Under the pieces are notes generated by a model. It was not told the origin of the DNA. It saw nothing but the letters and a program-made list of their open reading frames with translations, and made no database searches. A DNA stretch of 64,000 bases from the NCBI GenBank assembly GCA_913774715.1, contig CAJYHS010000108.1, positions 1-64,000 of the forward strand, written 5' to 3'. Positions 36,633 to 45,175 of the stretch are shown here, piece by piece. This stretch comes from an uncultured Siphonobacter sp. (lineage in GTDB: Bacteria; Bacteroidota; Bacteroidia; Cytophagales; Spirosomataceae). The position numbers and the translations under genes are program-made. Every line of letters begins with the position of its first letter. Position 1 is the first letter of the stretch.

Positions 36633-37514
36633 TTAGGCCTTGGGATGAGCCTGAGCGTAGGCTTCTTTCAGTTTCTCGATAGAGTTGTGGGTGTAAACCT
36701 GGGTAGCGGCCAGTGAGCTGTGACCAAGTAAATCCTTGATTGCATTGAGATCAGCTCCGCGGTTTAGCAAATGGGTGGCAAAACTGTGCCGGAGAACGTG
36801 GGGGCTACGCTTTTCAAGAGACGAAACCATAGACAGGTAACGTTTCACAATTCGCTGAATCATGACCGCGTATGCTTTATTACCCGTATCCGAAACGATT
36901 AATATCTCTTCGTAGGCTCCATTAAAGGTTTCGTTTTTAAACAATTGGTATTGACGAATCAGCTTATACAAAGATGCCGAAAGAGGAATGATGCGGTATT
37001 TATTGCGTTTCCCGAGAACTGTCAAGGTTCGTTCATAAGCATCGACATCAGAATCCTTCAACTCAACAAGTTCAGATAAACGCATGCCTGTACCGTAGAG
37101 AAGTTCCATAACCAGCTTATCACGTACACCTGCAAAATCATCCGGAAAAGTAATATCATCCAGCAAAGTGGTCATTTCCTGTTCCCGAACAAACGTGGGT
37201 AATGTACGGTCAGTTTTCAAAGCTTTGATCGACAACATAGGGTCATTCGCAATAACTCTCTTCCTTAATAAAAAGCCATATAAGGCCCGGAGGGTAGCTA
37301 TTTTTCGGTTAATGGACCTATTATCCAGCTTTTTCTCAGCCAAGCTGGCCACCCATGAACGTATGAGCTGAAAGTCAGCTTTTTCAGGAGCATCCAGTTC
37401 GTAGTTTTCTAATAGATACTGGGAAAATTGTTCCAGATCTGAGCGGTAGGCGGTTAGTGTATGTTCACTAAGCCGTTTTTCATATTTAATATGTTGCAGG
37501 AAGTACGTAATCAT
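36633..37514 (-). CDS. xerC: Tyrosine recombinase XerC/XerD family
   Basis: A 293-residue tyrosine recombinase. The N-terminal SAM-like DNA-binding domain (1-90) begins FLQHIKYEKRLSEHTLTAYR. The catalytic residues are all visible: R145 in GTGMRLSELVEL, K169 in VLGKRNKYR, H239 and R242 in HVLRHSF, H265 in LLGHSS, and Tyr274 in ATQVYTH. This is the length and pattern of the host Xer recombinase that resolves chromosome dimers at dif, rather than of a phage integrase, and no mobile element surrounds it. Whether it is the XerC or XerD partner cannot be decided here. Confidence 0.9.
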   Translation of the reverse strand: MITYFLQHIKYEKRLSEHTLTAYRSDLEQFSQYLLENYELDAPEKADFQLIRSWVASLAEKKLDNRSINRKIATLRALYGFLLRKRVIANDPMLSIKALKTDRTLPTFVREQEMTTLLDDITFPDDFAGVRDKLVMELLYGTGMRLSELVELKDSDVDAYERTLTVLGKRNKYRIIPLSASLYKLIRQYQLFKNETFNGAYEEILIVSDTGNKAYAVMIQRIVKRYLSMVSSLEKRSPHVLRHSFATHLLNRGADLNAIKDLLGHSSLAATQVYTHNSIEKLKEAYAQAHPKA

Positions 37515-37565
37515 GGCGTGCCGTTTTACAAGTAGTGCAATATAGGAAAAGAAACACCGGAAGTA

Positions 37566-37739
37566 ACAAAAAAGGCAACCCGGGGGCTGCCTTTAGAGGT
37601 AAGTAATTTATTCCCGATTCACTGACTTTTTCTGTCACGTATAAACACTTACGTATCTGGGGGAAAAAATATCTATTGATTAGAATAGATGGTGTGGGTT
37701 CATTCTAATCATTGTATAAGTCTGTTTTGGGGTGTTTCG
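37566..37739 (-). ncRNA. Candidate small RNA upstream of xerC
   Basis: A perfect minus-strand -7 box TATCTTTG (37745-37752) is followed by about 170 bases ending in a terminator oriented leftward (arms AAAGGCA 37571-37577 and TGCCTTT 37588-37594, then a T run). Inside lie a perfect 10-base inverted repeat TGATTAGAAT/ATTCTAATCA (37677-37711) and a short TGAC/GTCA hairpin near 37625. No coding frame of note exists on this strand. The terminator stands just before the xerC start, so it must end an upstream transcript. No -33 TTTG is present. It could instead be a leader of xerC. Confidence 0.4.
37571..37594 (-). terminator. Leftward terminator between the small-RNA candidate and xerC
   Basis: Seven-base arms AAAGGCA/TGCCTTT around a GC-rich loop; only the minus strand has a T tract (TTTTTTG), so it points toward xerC. 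Confidence 0.7.
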
Positions 37740-37744
37740 TGATT

Positions 37745-37752
37745 CAAAGATA
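37745..37752 (-). promoter_or_regulatory. Candidate -7 box for the 37.6 kb small RNA
   Basis: The minus strand reads TATCTTTG, a perfect TAnnTTTG. There is no clear -33 element. Confidence 0.35.
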
Positions 37753-38298
37753 GACGTATAGCGAAGCCTGATTTAAGTATTTCGATAAAATGCAGAAATT
37801 GACGGTTGAATGGTATTGTAAAGCATGTTTTTGGAAGATCGATAAATAATTGATTAATGTTTATTTAATGAGTAATAATATCATAAAAATTTACTTTGTG
37901 CTTGATGTATAGTCATTTTTACTAATAGATTTATATTTTATAAAGCATATAAAATTGCTGAAATTTAGAAAGTTATATTAGTAAATATGATAATTCAATG
38001 TCTGATTAATTAGGTATATTTACTTAAAATATTTGATAGAGTTATGAATGTAAATATTGTTTTAAGAATTAGTAAAAATTTAAATGAATTATTTAATATT
38101 TGCTACTGATAGCCCTGCTTACATCCATTTGATAAAGTATGAGTACTGCTCTGGTATCCATTTGGATAATGACCTACTTATTTAATAACATCGGCTTTGT
38201 AAGGGCAGCACCGAAGAAATCTAACAATGTATATAAGTACAGAAATTAAAAAGAAAGGCTCTACTAATCAGTTGCCTATACATTAGCTGACTCTTGAG
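37753..38298. other. Very AT-rich region upstream of the hybrid kinase gene
   Basis: About 545 bases, much richer in A and T than the rest of the window, with no supportable frame (a 21-codon frame at 38043 has no further evidence). Near its right end, 38198-38220 (TGTAAGGGCAG then CCGAAGAAAT) matches the element at 22080-22101 and lies 78 bases before the kinase start. It likely contains the kinase promoter. Confidence 0.4.
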
Positions 38299-40641
38299 AT
38301 GAAGACAAATGATGAAAAAATGGTGTCTCTTGAAAACGCAATATTATCTCCACACCTATGGAAATTGATAGAGCAGTGGTCAATGGCATTGCTAATTGAA
38401 AACGATGAAAGAATAATCACATACGTTAATGAAAGTTATCGTGACTTGTTAGGTATAAATAAATCCGTTGAGGAATTAATAGGGCAGCCTACTTCTATCA
38501 TTTCTGATGAATTACGAGTAAAATACGCTACTAGTGATTTTCAAAGGGAAAGCCTTTTGTCTGTTATTAATAATACGAAGGTGGTAGAAAATATTGTCTA
38601 TCAGTTAAAAGAGGATTTGATACTGGCCATAGACTTTATTCCTTTAATGAATGAACAGAAAAAGGGTTGGTATGTCTGGAAAATTAAGAATAAAGGTGAT
38701 CGGAATGTGCTACACGAGGCGATTGAAAAGAGAAACGATAATTATTGGGAAATCATAGATAAAATGGAATTAGGCGTTTTAGAAGTCAATAATAACGATA
38801 TGATCGTTAGAGCCTATCCTCGGTTTTGTGAGATGTTAGGCTATACCCAAGAGGAATTAGTGGGAAGCTATGCTTCTAAAATTCTGGTCCCGGAGGATTT
38901 ACATGACTTTATTGCGGAACAAAATCGGGATCGTACTAAAGGAAAAACGGGTAATTATGAATTACCATTACGAAAAAAGAATGGTAACATTTTATGGGCT
39001 ATAGTTAATGGAACTCCCCTGTATGATATTGATGGTAATGTGACGGGATCAATAGGATTACATTATGATAATACCGAACGTAAACACTTAATAGAAGACC
39101 TGGCCAAAGCTAAAAAAATAGCTGAAGACGCTCAATATGCTGAAAAGCAATTTATGGCTAATATGAGTCATGAAATTAGAACGCCTCTGAACGCAATTAT
39201 TGGCATGACTCACCTTTTATATGATACAGCAATTACAGAAGAACAGAAGGAATACATTGACATATTAAAATCGTCTTCGAATGTTTTGCAAAATATATTA
39301 ACAGATATTTTAGACGTTTCAGCTATTGAAAATAGAACCTTAGAATTTCCTTTACATGATTTTGATTTGCAAGGATTAGTATATTCGGTTTTTAAAATAT
39401 TTGAGATAAGAAATACTAAAAAAGACTTAAGAATTAATTTGGAATATGATCAAACCATTGAGGCGATGGTCATTGGAAATGATCGTGTGATCTATCAAAT
39501 TCTGACTAAAATTGTCAATAATGCCTATAAGTTTACCGAAAAAGGATCTATTGATATTATAGTAAAAACACTCAGTAAAGCAGCCGATACAATCGTTATT
39601 CAGTTTGAGATCAAAGATACAGGGGTTGGGATTGACGAAGATAAACTTGATTTAATCTTCGAAAAATTCACACAACTACCTAATGACATCGGCTATAAAT
39701 TTCAGGGAGTAGGATTAGGGTTAACCTTGGTAAGACAACTCGTTGATTTAGCAGGAGGGACGATCTCGGTAAGCACTGTCAAAGGAGCAGGCACTCGATT
39801 TTTAGTACAAATCCCTTTTCAAAAGGCTCAGTCTGCTTTGCCAAAGCTGCCCTTGAAAACAGGGACTGGTAAGCACAAGATTCTGGTTGTTGATGATAAC
39901 CTTATGAACCGTAAATACGTATGTGGTTTACTAGATAAGTGGGGTATTGATTATGAAATTGCAATCGACGGTCGGATGGCAGTACAGTTGCTGTATCAGC
40001 ATAAATATGATATGGTTCTTATGGATATCCAGATGCCATTTATGGATGGATACGAAACAACGGTTGTCATCAGATCCACTGAAAATGTTAATAAAGACGT
40101 ACCGATTGTGGCATTAACCGCTTCGGCTATGAAAGAACAAACAGATCATTCACTCGAAGTAGGGATGAATGATTTCTTAACTAAACCCTTTACCCCAAAA
40201 CAATTTCTGGAGAAACTAACGATCTATCTTTCCCCAGATTCGAATAATCAGATGTTAGAAAATCAGTGGAATTACCATCCTGAATTAAACCAAAGTTACC
40301 TTAACGAGTTATACGGCGAAGAATGGTCTTATGCTTACGATATGTTTCAAACGTTTGTACAGGATGTTTTGCCAGAATATGGTAAGCTTAGAACTTTACT
40401 TGACCAGAAAGATTGGGCGGGCTTAGCTCGCCAGGCTCATAAATTAAATCCACCGCTTGCAATGGTAGGCCTTACTTCCTTGCAAAAGTTTTTAAAAGAT
40501 ATCGAAATTCAGCTTACTCAGGAAAGTGAAATCGACGATATTTCGGAAAAAATAACCTATTTTGAACAAGAACTAACCCGCTTGACTGTTATCTTAGCAC
40601 AGGAAGTTGACAGACTTGCCCATAAAACCGCTGCTTCATGA
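38299..40641 (+). CDS. Hybrid sensor histidine kinase/response regulator with PAS domains and Hpt
   Basis: A 780-residue cytosolic phosphorelay protein without membrane segments. Domains in order: degenerate PAS (about 15-130), PAS (about 143-265, VEVNNNDMIVRAYPRFCEMLG-like start), HisKA with the H-box FMANMSHEIRTPLN (phosphorylated H291), HATPase (NNAYKFTEKG, KDTGVGIDEDKLDLIFEKF), receiver with phosphorylated D576 (MVLMDIQMPFMDGYE), and C-terminal Hpt with H714 (QAHKLNPP). A complete internal relay can therefore run His-Asp-His. The next gene, a LytTR regulator, overlaps it by four bases (ATGA) and is the probable output. The gene is notably AT-richer than its neighbours. Confidence 0.93.
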   Translation: MKTNDEKMVSLENAILSPHLWKLIEQWSMALLIENDERIITYVNESYRDLLGINKSVEELIGQPTSIISDELRVKYATSDFQRESLLSVINNTKVVENIVYQLKEDLILAIDFIPLMNEQKKGWYVWKIKNKGDRNVLHEAIEKRNDNYWEIIDKMELGVLEVNNNDMIVRAYPRFCEMLGYTQEELVGSYASKILVPEDLHDFIAEQNRDRTKGKTGNYELPLRKKNGNILWAIVNGTPLYDIDGNVTGSIGLHYDNTERKHLIEDLAKAKKIAEDAQYAEKQFMANMSHEIRTPLNAIIGMTHLLYDTAITEEQKEYIDILKSSSNVLQNILTDILDVSAIENRTLEFPLHDFDLQGLVYSVFKIFEIRNTKKDLRINLEYDQTIEAMVIGNDRVIYQILTKIVNNAYKFTEKGSIDIIVKTLSKAADTIVIQFEIKDTGVGIDEDKLDLIFEKFTQLPNDIGYKFQGVGLGLTLVRQLVDLAGGTISVSTVKGAGTRFLVQIPFQKAQSALPKLPLKTGTGKHKILVVDDNLMNRKYVCGLLDKWGIDYEIAIDGRMAVQLLYQHKYDMVLMDIQMPFMDGYETTVVIRSTENVNKDVPIVALTASAMKEQTDHSLEVGMNDFLTKPFTPKQFLEKLTIYLSPDSNNQMLENQWNYHPELNQSYLNELYGEEWSYAYDMFQTFVQDVLPEYGKLRTLLDQKDWAGLARQAHKLNPPLAMVGLTSLQKFLKDIEIQLTQESEIDDISEKITYFEQELTRLTVILAQEVDRLAHKTAAS

Positions 40642-41348
40642 AATTAAAATGCGTTATTGTAGATGACGAATTGATGGCTCGGCTTTCACTGGAACGCTTG
40701 TGTGAAAAGCGAGAAGAGTTGGAAATTTTAGGAATATTTGATCAGCCTACGGAGTGCTTAAATTTCTTAAGACAACAAGTTATTGATTTACTGTTTTTAG
40801 ATGTAGAAATGCCCGGCTTAAATGGTTTAGAATTGCTGGATCAGCTTTCTTACATGCCTGCGGTTATTCTTACTACTTCTAAAACAGAATATGCTTTCGA
40901 TGCTTTTCAATATCAGGTAACTGATTACTTAAAAAAGCCCATATCTCTGCCTCGTTTCATGCAGGCGGTTGATAAGGTGATTGAGAAGAGAGGTTCTGTT
41001 AAAACAACAGCCCCGGCAGCAGTAAAAGAAGCAGACGTTAATGAAATATACGTTAAAACCGAAGGCCGCTATATCCGAATCGTGTATGACAATATTCTCT
41101 ATATCGAAAATGTAGGTGATTACGTTAAAATTCGTACAGCTACGGGTTCACATATTGTTTATGCTACTATGAAGAACCTGGAAGAAAAGTTAAATCCTAA
41201 ATATTTCTTCCGAGTGCATCGAAGCTTTATTATTAACCTTTCTAAAATTGTAGATATTGAGGAAAGTAATCTGGTTATTGCTGATAAGGTAATTCCAATC
41301 AGTCGGGCAAATAAGCCTGAATTACTGGAAAAATTGAATATTCTTTAA
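40638..41348 (+). CDS. LytTR family DNA-binding response regulator
   Basis: A 236-residue response regulator. The receiver domain (1-120) has the acidic pocket VDDE, the phosphoacceptor D55 in LFLDVEMPG and the Lys in YLKKPIS. The C-terminal LytTR DNA-binding domain (about 135-236) includes IYVKTEGRYIRIVYDNILYI, GDYVKI and FFRVHRSFIINLSKI. It binds direct repeats upstream of target genes when phosphorylated. It is translationally coupled to the hybrid kinase by a four-base overlap, and a strong terminator follows, so the two form a closed two-gene operon. Targets are unknown. Confidence 0.95.
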   Translation: MKLKCVIVDDELMARLSLERLCEKREELEILGIFDQPTECLNFLRQQVIDLLFLDVEMPGLNGLELLDQLSYMPAVILTTSKTEYAFDAFQYQVTDYLKKPISLPRFMQAVDKVIEKRGSVKTTAPAAVKEADVNEIYVKTEGRYIRIVYDNILYIENVGDYVKIRTATGSHIVYATMKNLEEKLNPKYFFRVHRSFIINLSKIVDIEESNLVIADKVIPISRANKPELLEKLNIL

Positions 41349-41363
41349 GTTAGAATATTCATT

Positions 41364-41408
41364 AAACAAAGGAAGGGTTAGCTACTACAGCTAACCCTTC
41401 CTTTGTTT
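41364..41408. terminator. Bidirectional terminator, 20-bp perfect stem
   Basis: Arms 41364-41383 and 41389-41408 pair perfectly around ACTAC. Its right end overlaps the stop codon of the convergent Lrp gene. It ends both transcripts. Confidence 0.95.
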
Positions 41409-41868
41409 ATATACTGTAGCCGATAGTATGTTTAATTTCTTTTAGAACAAACGTGCTGTTAAGCGTACCAATATTTTCTAATTTAGATAGTTTATACTTC
41501 ACAAAGTCGTGGTAATCGTTTAAGGAACGCAGATTGATTTTTAATAAGAAATCAACCTGACCTGCCATATGATAACATTCCTGGACTTCTTCAAGCTCCT
41601 GAATATTCTGTTCGAATTTTTCGATAAAAGCTTCATTATGATAACGCATGGATACCTGGCAAAAAATCGTGATGGGCTGGCCTAGCATAGTTTTATCTAG
41701 GACTGCTACGTACTGCTTGATGTAGCCAAGCGTTTCTAGACGCTTGATGCGTTCGTAGACAGGGGAAATGGTAAGATTTAGCTCTGCCGCCAGTTCCTTG
41801 GTAGTCATTTTTGCATCCTGCTGGAGTAAACGGAGCAGGGTTCGGTCGAGATCATCCAGATTTTCCAT
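41407..41868 (-). CDS. Lrp/AsnC family transcriptional regulator
   Basis: A 153-residue feast/famine regulator. The N-terminal helix-turn-helix (DLDRTLLRLLQQDAKMTTKE, then LAAELNLTISPVYERIKRLE, residues 5-45) binds DNA. The C-terminal RAM domain (about 65-150: PITIFCQVSM, CYHMAGQVDFLLKI) binds amino-acid effectors and forms octamers. It is divergent from the threonine dehydrogenase/KBL pair, with 229 bases between the start codons, so it most likely regulates threonine catabolism in response to an amino acid; this is inference from position. Confidence 0.93.
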   Translation of the reverse strand: MENLDDLDRTLLRLLQQDAKMTTKELAAELNLTISPVYERIKRLETLGYIKQYVAVLDKTMLGQPITIFCQVSMRYHNEAFIEKFEQNIQELEEVQECYHMAGQVDFLLKINLRSLNDYHDFVKYKLSKLENIGTLNSTFVLKEIKHTIGYSI

Positions 41869-42012
41869 TTTTCAATGAAATAAGTGCCAAAAATTTTTCT
41901 ACGAATAGCTAAAGGATAAATATTGTTTCAGTGAAATTGATGGCAATAATACGCCTATTTGGGAATATTTTCTTATTTATGTTCGTTTCTTAAATAAATA
42001 TTGCTTTAAATA

Positions 42013-42020
42013 TAGATTTG
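42013..42020 (+). promoter_or_regulatory. Candidate -7 box for the tdh-kbl operon
   Basis: TAGATTTG is a perfect TAnnTTTG, about 78 bases before the dehydrogenase start. It is preceded by the A/T-rich near-palindrome AATATTGCTTTAAATAT (41998-42014), which could be an Lrp site. No clear -33 element is seen. Confidence 0.35.
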
Positions 42021-42097
42021 CATCGGAATAAGTTCTGTCTTAATATCTGGCAGAATTCAGTAAATGGTCGGTTTACACTTAATCTTTTTTCTGACCT

Positions 42098-43054
42098 ATG
42101 GATACTATCTTAGTAATCGGAGCCGGAGGGCAAATTGGTACCGTGTTGGTACAGGCTCTCCAACAGAAGTTTGGCCTGAGTCAGGTAATTGCTTCTGATC
42201 TAAAAGCCTCTCAGTCCTTCACAGGCATTTTTGAAATCCTTGATGCTACCAAGGCTGATGACCTTATGTCCTTGGTTCGTAAGTATCAGGTAACTCAGAT
42301 TTATCATCTGGCGGCTATCTTGTCGGCGAGTGGGGAGGCAAATCCTGTTCGTACCTGGGAACTGAACATGCAAACCGTATTGAATGTACTGGAAGTTGCT
42401 CGTTTAGAGAACGTAAATAAAGTCTTCATCCCTAGCTCTATCGCCGTATTCGGGCCTTCTGCTAATCCAGTTCATACTTCACAGCAAACCTATCTCGATC
42501 CGACAACTGTGTACGGAATCAGTAAGGTAGCCGCTGAAAACTGGATGCAGTATTACCATACAAAGTACAATCTGGATGTTCGTTCCATTCGTTACCCCGG
42601 CGTGATTAGTTACCAGTCCATGCCCGGCGGAGGTACAACGGATTATGCCGTAGACATTTATCATAAAGCCGTTCAGGGGCAGAACTATGAGTGTTTCCTG
42701 TCTGAAGATACCCGTCTACCCATGATTTATATGGACGATGCCATTCGGGCAACACTGGAGCTAATGGATGCTGACGCTGAGCGAATTACGGTTCGCAATT
42801 CCTATAACTTGGCGGGACTGAGTTTCACGCCCACTGAAGTCGCTGAAGCCATTCAGCAATTTTTTCCGACTTTTCAGACCACTTATAAGCCGGATTTTCG
42901 CCAGCAGATTGCAAATTCGTGGCCACAGAGCATTGATGATTCTGCTGCTCGTCGGGATTGGGGCTGGAAACCAGCCTATGATTTACCCCGAATGACGGAA
43001 GACATGATTCATCATCTTGATCATCAGTATCATGCTGACCTCACTCAGGTCTAA
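42098..43054 (+). CDS. L-threonine 3-dehydrogenase, extended-SDR (epimerase-like) type
   Basis: A 318-residue NAD-dependent enzyme of the extended SDR/UDP-glucose epimerase fold. It oxidises L-threonine to 2-amino-3-ketobutyrate. The N-terminal cofactor loop is VIGAGGQIGTVL. The catalytic residues are Ser in IPSSIAVFG and Tyr/Lys in VYGISKVAAE. The stretch RYPGVISYQSMPGGGTTDYA (residues about 166-185) is a strong hallmark of this dehydrogenase type, as known from Flavobacterium. The downstream kbl gene, 12 bases away, cleaves the product, confirming the pathway and excluding a sugar epimerase. Confidence 0.93.
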   Translation: MDTILVIGAGGQIGTVLVQALQQKFGLSQVIASDLKASQSFTGIFEILDATKADDLMSLVRKYQVTQIYHLAAILSASGEANPVRTWELNMQTVLNVLEVARLENVNKVFIPSSIAVFGPSANPVHTSQQTYLDPTTVYGISKVAAENWMQYYHTKYNLDVRSIRYPGVISYQSMPGGGTTDYAVDIYHKAVQGQNYECFLSEDTRLPMIYMDDAIRATLELMDADAERITVRNSYNLAGLSFTPTEVAEAIQQFFPTFQTTYKPDFRQQIANSWPQSIDDSAARRDWGWKPAYDLPRMTEDMIHHLDHQYHADLTQV

Positions 43055-43066
43055 ATCTATTAACCT

Positions 43067-44257
43067 ATGTACGGAACTATCAAGGAAGAACTTCAACAGG
43101 AGCTGGCTGCTATCGAAGCCGCTGGTTTATATAAAAAAGAGCGAATCATTGTAACGCCACAGTCGGCAGTGATTGGAATTGTAAACGGAACGGAAGTCCT
43201 GAACTTTTGTGCCAACAATTACCTGGGCTTGTCCTCACACCCAGACGTGATTCAGGCAGCTCACGAAACGATTGATTCGCATGGTTTTGGGATGTCTTCC
43301 GTTCGCTTCATTTGCGGAACCCAGGATATTCATAAAGAACTGGAAAAAGCAACGGCGGAATTTGTTGGAGCGGAAGATTGCATCCTTTACGCTGCCGCTT
43401 TTGATGCTAATGGTGGTGTTTTCGAGCCTTTACTCAACGAACAAGATGCGATTATTTCGGATGAATTAAACCATGCATCCATTATCGATGGCATCCGTTT
43501 GTGTAAGGCCAAGCGTTTCCGTTACAAGAACAACGACATGGCCGATCTGGAGGCTCAGTTGAAAGCTGCTGCCGGATCACGCCGTATTCTGATTGTGACT
43601 GATGGTGTGTTTTCCATGGATGGAACCATCGCTCAGTTAGATAAAATCTGCGATCTGGCGGATCAGTATAATGCGATGGTAATGGTGGATGAATGCCACG
43701 CCAGCGGGTTTATTGGCAAGACGGGTCGGGGAACGCCTGAGTATAAAAATGTCTTTGGTCGGATTGATATTATCACCGGAACCTACGGTAAAGCTTTAGG
43801 CGGTGCCTCGGGTGGATTTACGGCGGCTCGGAAAGAAATCGTTGATTTATTACGTCAGCGTTCCCGTCCGTATCTATTCTCGAATACCCTGGCTCCGGCC
43901 ATTGTAGGAGCTTCGCTTAAAGTGCTGAGTTTACTGAAATCTTCTACGGCTTTACGCGATAAGCTCGAAGAGAATGCCCGTTACTTCCGTCAGGAAATGA
44001 CGGCTGCCGGTTTTGATTTGTTACCCGGCGAACACCCCATCATTCCCGTCATGTTATACGATGCTCCGTTAGCTCAGGAATTTGCTGCGAAGTTATTGGA
44101 AGAGGGGATTTATGTAATTGGATTCTTCTACCCAGTGGTTCCTCAGGGGAAAGCCCGGATTCGGGTGCAGATCTCAGCGGGTCACGAACGTGAGCACCTG
44201 GAAAAAGCAGTAGCCGCGTTTACAAAAGTGGGGAAGGAACTCGGTGTGATTCAATAA
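43067..44257 (+). CDS. kbl: Glycine C-acetyltransferase (2-amino-3-ketobutyrate CoA ligase)
   Basis: A 396-residue PLP enzyme of the alpha-oxoamine synthase family. It cleaves 2-amino-3-ketobutyrate with CoA to glycine and acetyl-CoA. Seen motifs: [32 protein letters not shown], the Asp site [13 protein letters not shown], and the Schiff-base lysine K242 in [13 protein letters not shown]. These features match KBL more closely than BioF or HemA. It is in an operon with the threonine dehydrogenase, giving the complete two-step threonine-to-glycine route. Length is typical (E. coli Kbl is 398). Confidence 0.97.
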   Translation: MYGTIKEELQQELAAIEAAGLYKKERIIVTPQSAVIGIVNGTEVLNFCANNYLGLSSHPDVIQAAHETIDSHGFGMSSVRFICGTQDIHKELEKATAEFVGAEDCILYAAAFDANGGVFEPLLNEQDAIISDELNHASIIDGIRLCKAKRFRYKNNDMADLEAQLKAAAGSRRILIVTDGVFSMDGTIAQLDKICDLADQYNAMVMVDECHASGFIGKTGRGTPEYKNVFGRIDIITGTYGKALGGASGGFTAARKEIVDLLRQRSRPYLFSNTLAPAIVGASLKVLSLLKSSTALRDKLEENARYFRQEMTAAGFDLLPGEHPIIPVMLYDAPLAQEFAAKLLEEGIYVIGFFYPVVPQGKARIRVQISAGHEREHLEKAVAAFTKVGKELGVIQ

Positions 44258-44265
44258 AATACAGG

Positions 44266-44309
44266 CTGTTAGTTGATGGTCCTGTGCCATGAACTAACAG
44301 ATTTTTTGG
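44266..44309 (+). terminator. Intrinsic terminator of kbl
   Basis: Arms CTGTTAGTT (44266-44274) and AACTAACAG (44292-44300) pair, with a further inner ATGG/CCAT pairing, followed by ATTTTTTGG. Confidence 0.85.
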
Positions 44310-44338
44310 TTTTCATAATTACACTTCAACGACAATTC

Positions 44339-44369
44339 AAAATCCATGACTGATTCAGTCATGGATTTT
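44339..44369. terminator. Second hairpin in the kbl/Nudix gap
   Basis: Fifteen-base arms (44339-44353 and 44355-44369, core AATCCATGAC/GTCATGGATT) are perfectly complementary and run into TTTTTCG. It probably serves the convergent Nudix gene and backs up the kbl terminator. Confidence 0.75.
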
Positions 44370-44437
44370 TCGTTTTATAGCGATTTAAACCAAATGCAAT
44401 ATTTTGAATACTAGAGAAATAGTACAAAAATAAACCA

Positions 44438-45112
44438 CTAGATTTTCGCTGACAGGTATAAATGAATATTAAGTAAGGCACAGGCATTGCTCATCAGACT
44501 CATCGCTTCTTTTAGGGGAACGACTTTAGTCAGGATAAACTCATCGTGATCGGCTCCGGTAGTTTGGGCGTCGTAACTGAAAATTTCCTTCTTACTCAAT
44601 TCCAGCTCTACATAGAAAAAATACATGGCCTCATCACTTGTGCCGCTGCTGGGAAACAAAGGTTTTTCATTGAGCTGATGAACCTGCTCGGCCGTTACTA
44701 CCAATCCCGTTTCTTCCTGAATTTCCCGGACGGCTACCTGAAGCGGTACATCTGAACCATCGACCATCCCGGCGGGGTGTTCGTACATGTAACTGCCATC
44801 ACAAATGCGTCGTTGCTGTACCAGAAGCAGGTATTTTTCTTTGGTTTCCTTATCAATCAGGCAAGTGAGGATGGATATCACTTCTCCTTTGATAAAGCAA
44901 AGGGGAAGGATTTTGTGCCCCTCGGGGACAGTAGCGTCAAGATTGAATAAGCCAAACAGCAGGTCGCCGTCGGAACGATATTTTGTGAATAACTCTTCGG
45001 TGCCGTGAATAATAACGCCGTTGCGTTGAAGGTTTTTTTGCCAGAGTTTGAACTTGGTGGATTGTGCGTAATCTCCCATCTTATTTTTATTAATCGCGTA
45101 AGAATGGCTCAA
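44438..45112 (-). CDS. NUDIX hydrolase
   Basis: A 224-residue Nudix hydrolase, probably acting on a nucleoside diphosphate derivative such as ADP-ribose or an ADP-sugar. The Nudix helix is HPAGMVDGSDVPLQVAVREI then QEETGLV. It fits GX5EX7REUXEEXGU except that the first Glu is Asp (SDVP), a conservative change. The metal-binding REIQEE core is intact. The ~90-residue N-terminal part (YRSDGDLLFGLFNLDATVPEG) precedes the domain. The start may be the Met at residue 12 (45079). It is convergent with kbl and unlinked in function as far as I can see. Confidence 0.85.
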   Translation of the reverse strand: MSHSYAINKNKMGDYAQSTKFKLWQKNLQRNGVIIHGTEELFTKYRSDGDLLFGLFNLDATVPEGHKILPLCFIKGEVISILTCLIDKETKEKYLLLVQQRRICDGSYMYEHPAGMVDGSDVPLQVAVREIQEETGLVVTAEQVHQLNEKPLFPSSGTSDEAMYFFYVELELSKKEIFSYDAQTTGADHDEFILTKVVPLKEAMSLMSNACALLNIHLYLSAKI

Positions 45113-45175
45113 ATTACTCGTTTTACCTGCAACGCACGAAGAAACTACTGCATCTTTGTTATTAAAATATGATCT

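Noticed and set aside
36633-37514. XerC gene as an integrase of an integrated element
   Set aside because: Sequence and length match the host Xer recombinase, and no attachment repeats or phage/conjugation genes are nearby.
38043-38108. 21-codon frame in the AT-rich leader of the hybrid kinase
   Set aside because: Very AT-rich region with chance frames; no spacing, terminator or conserved pattern supports translation.
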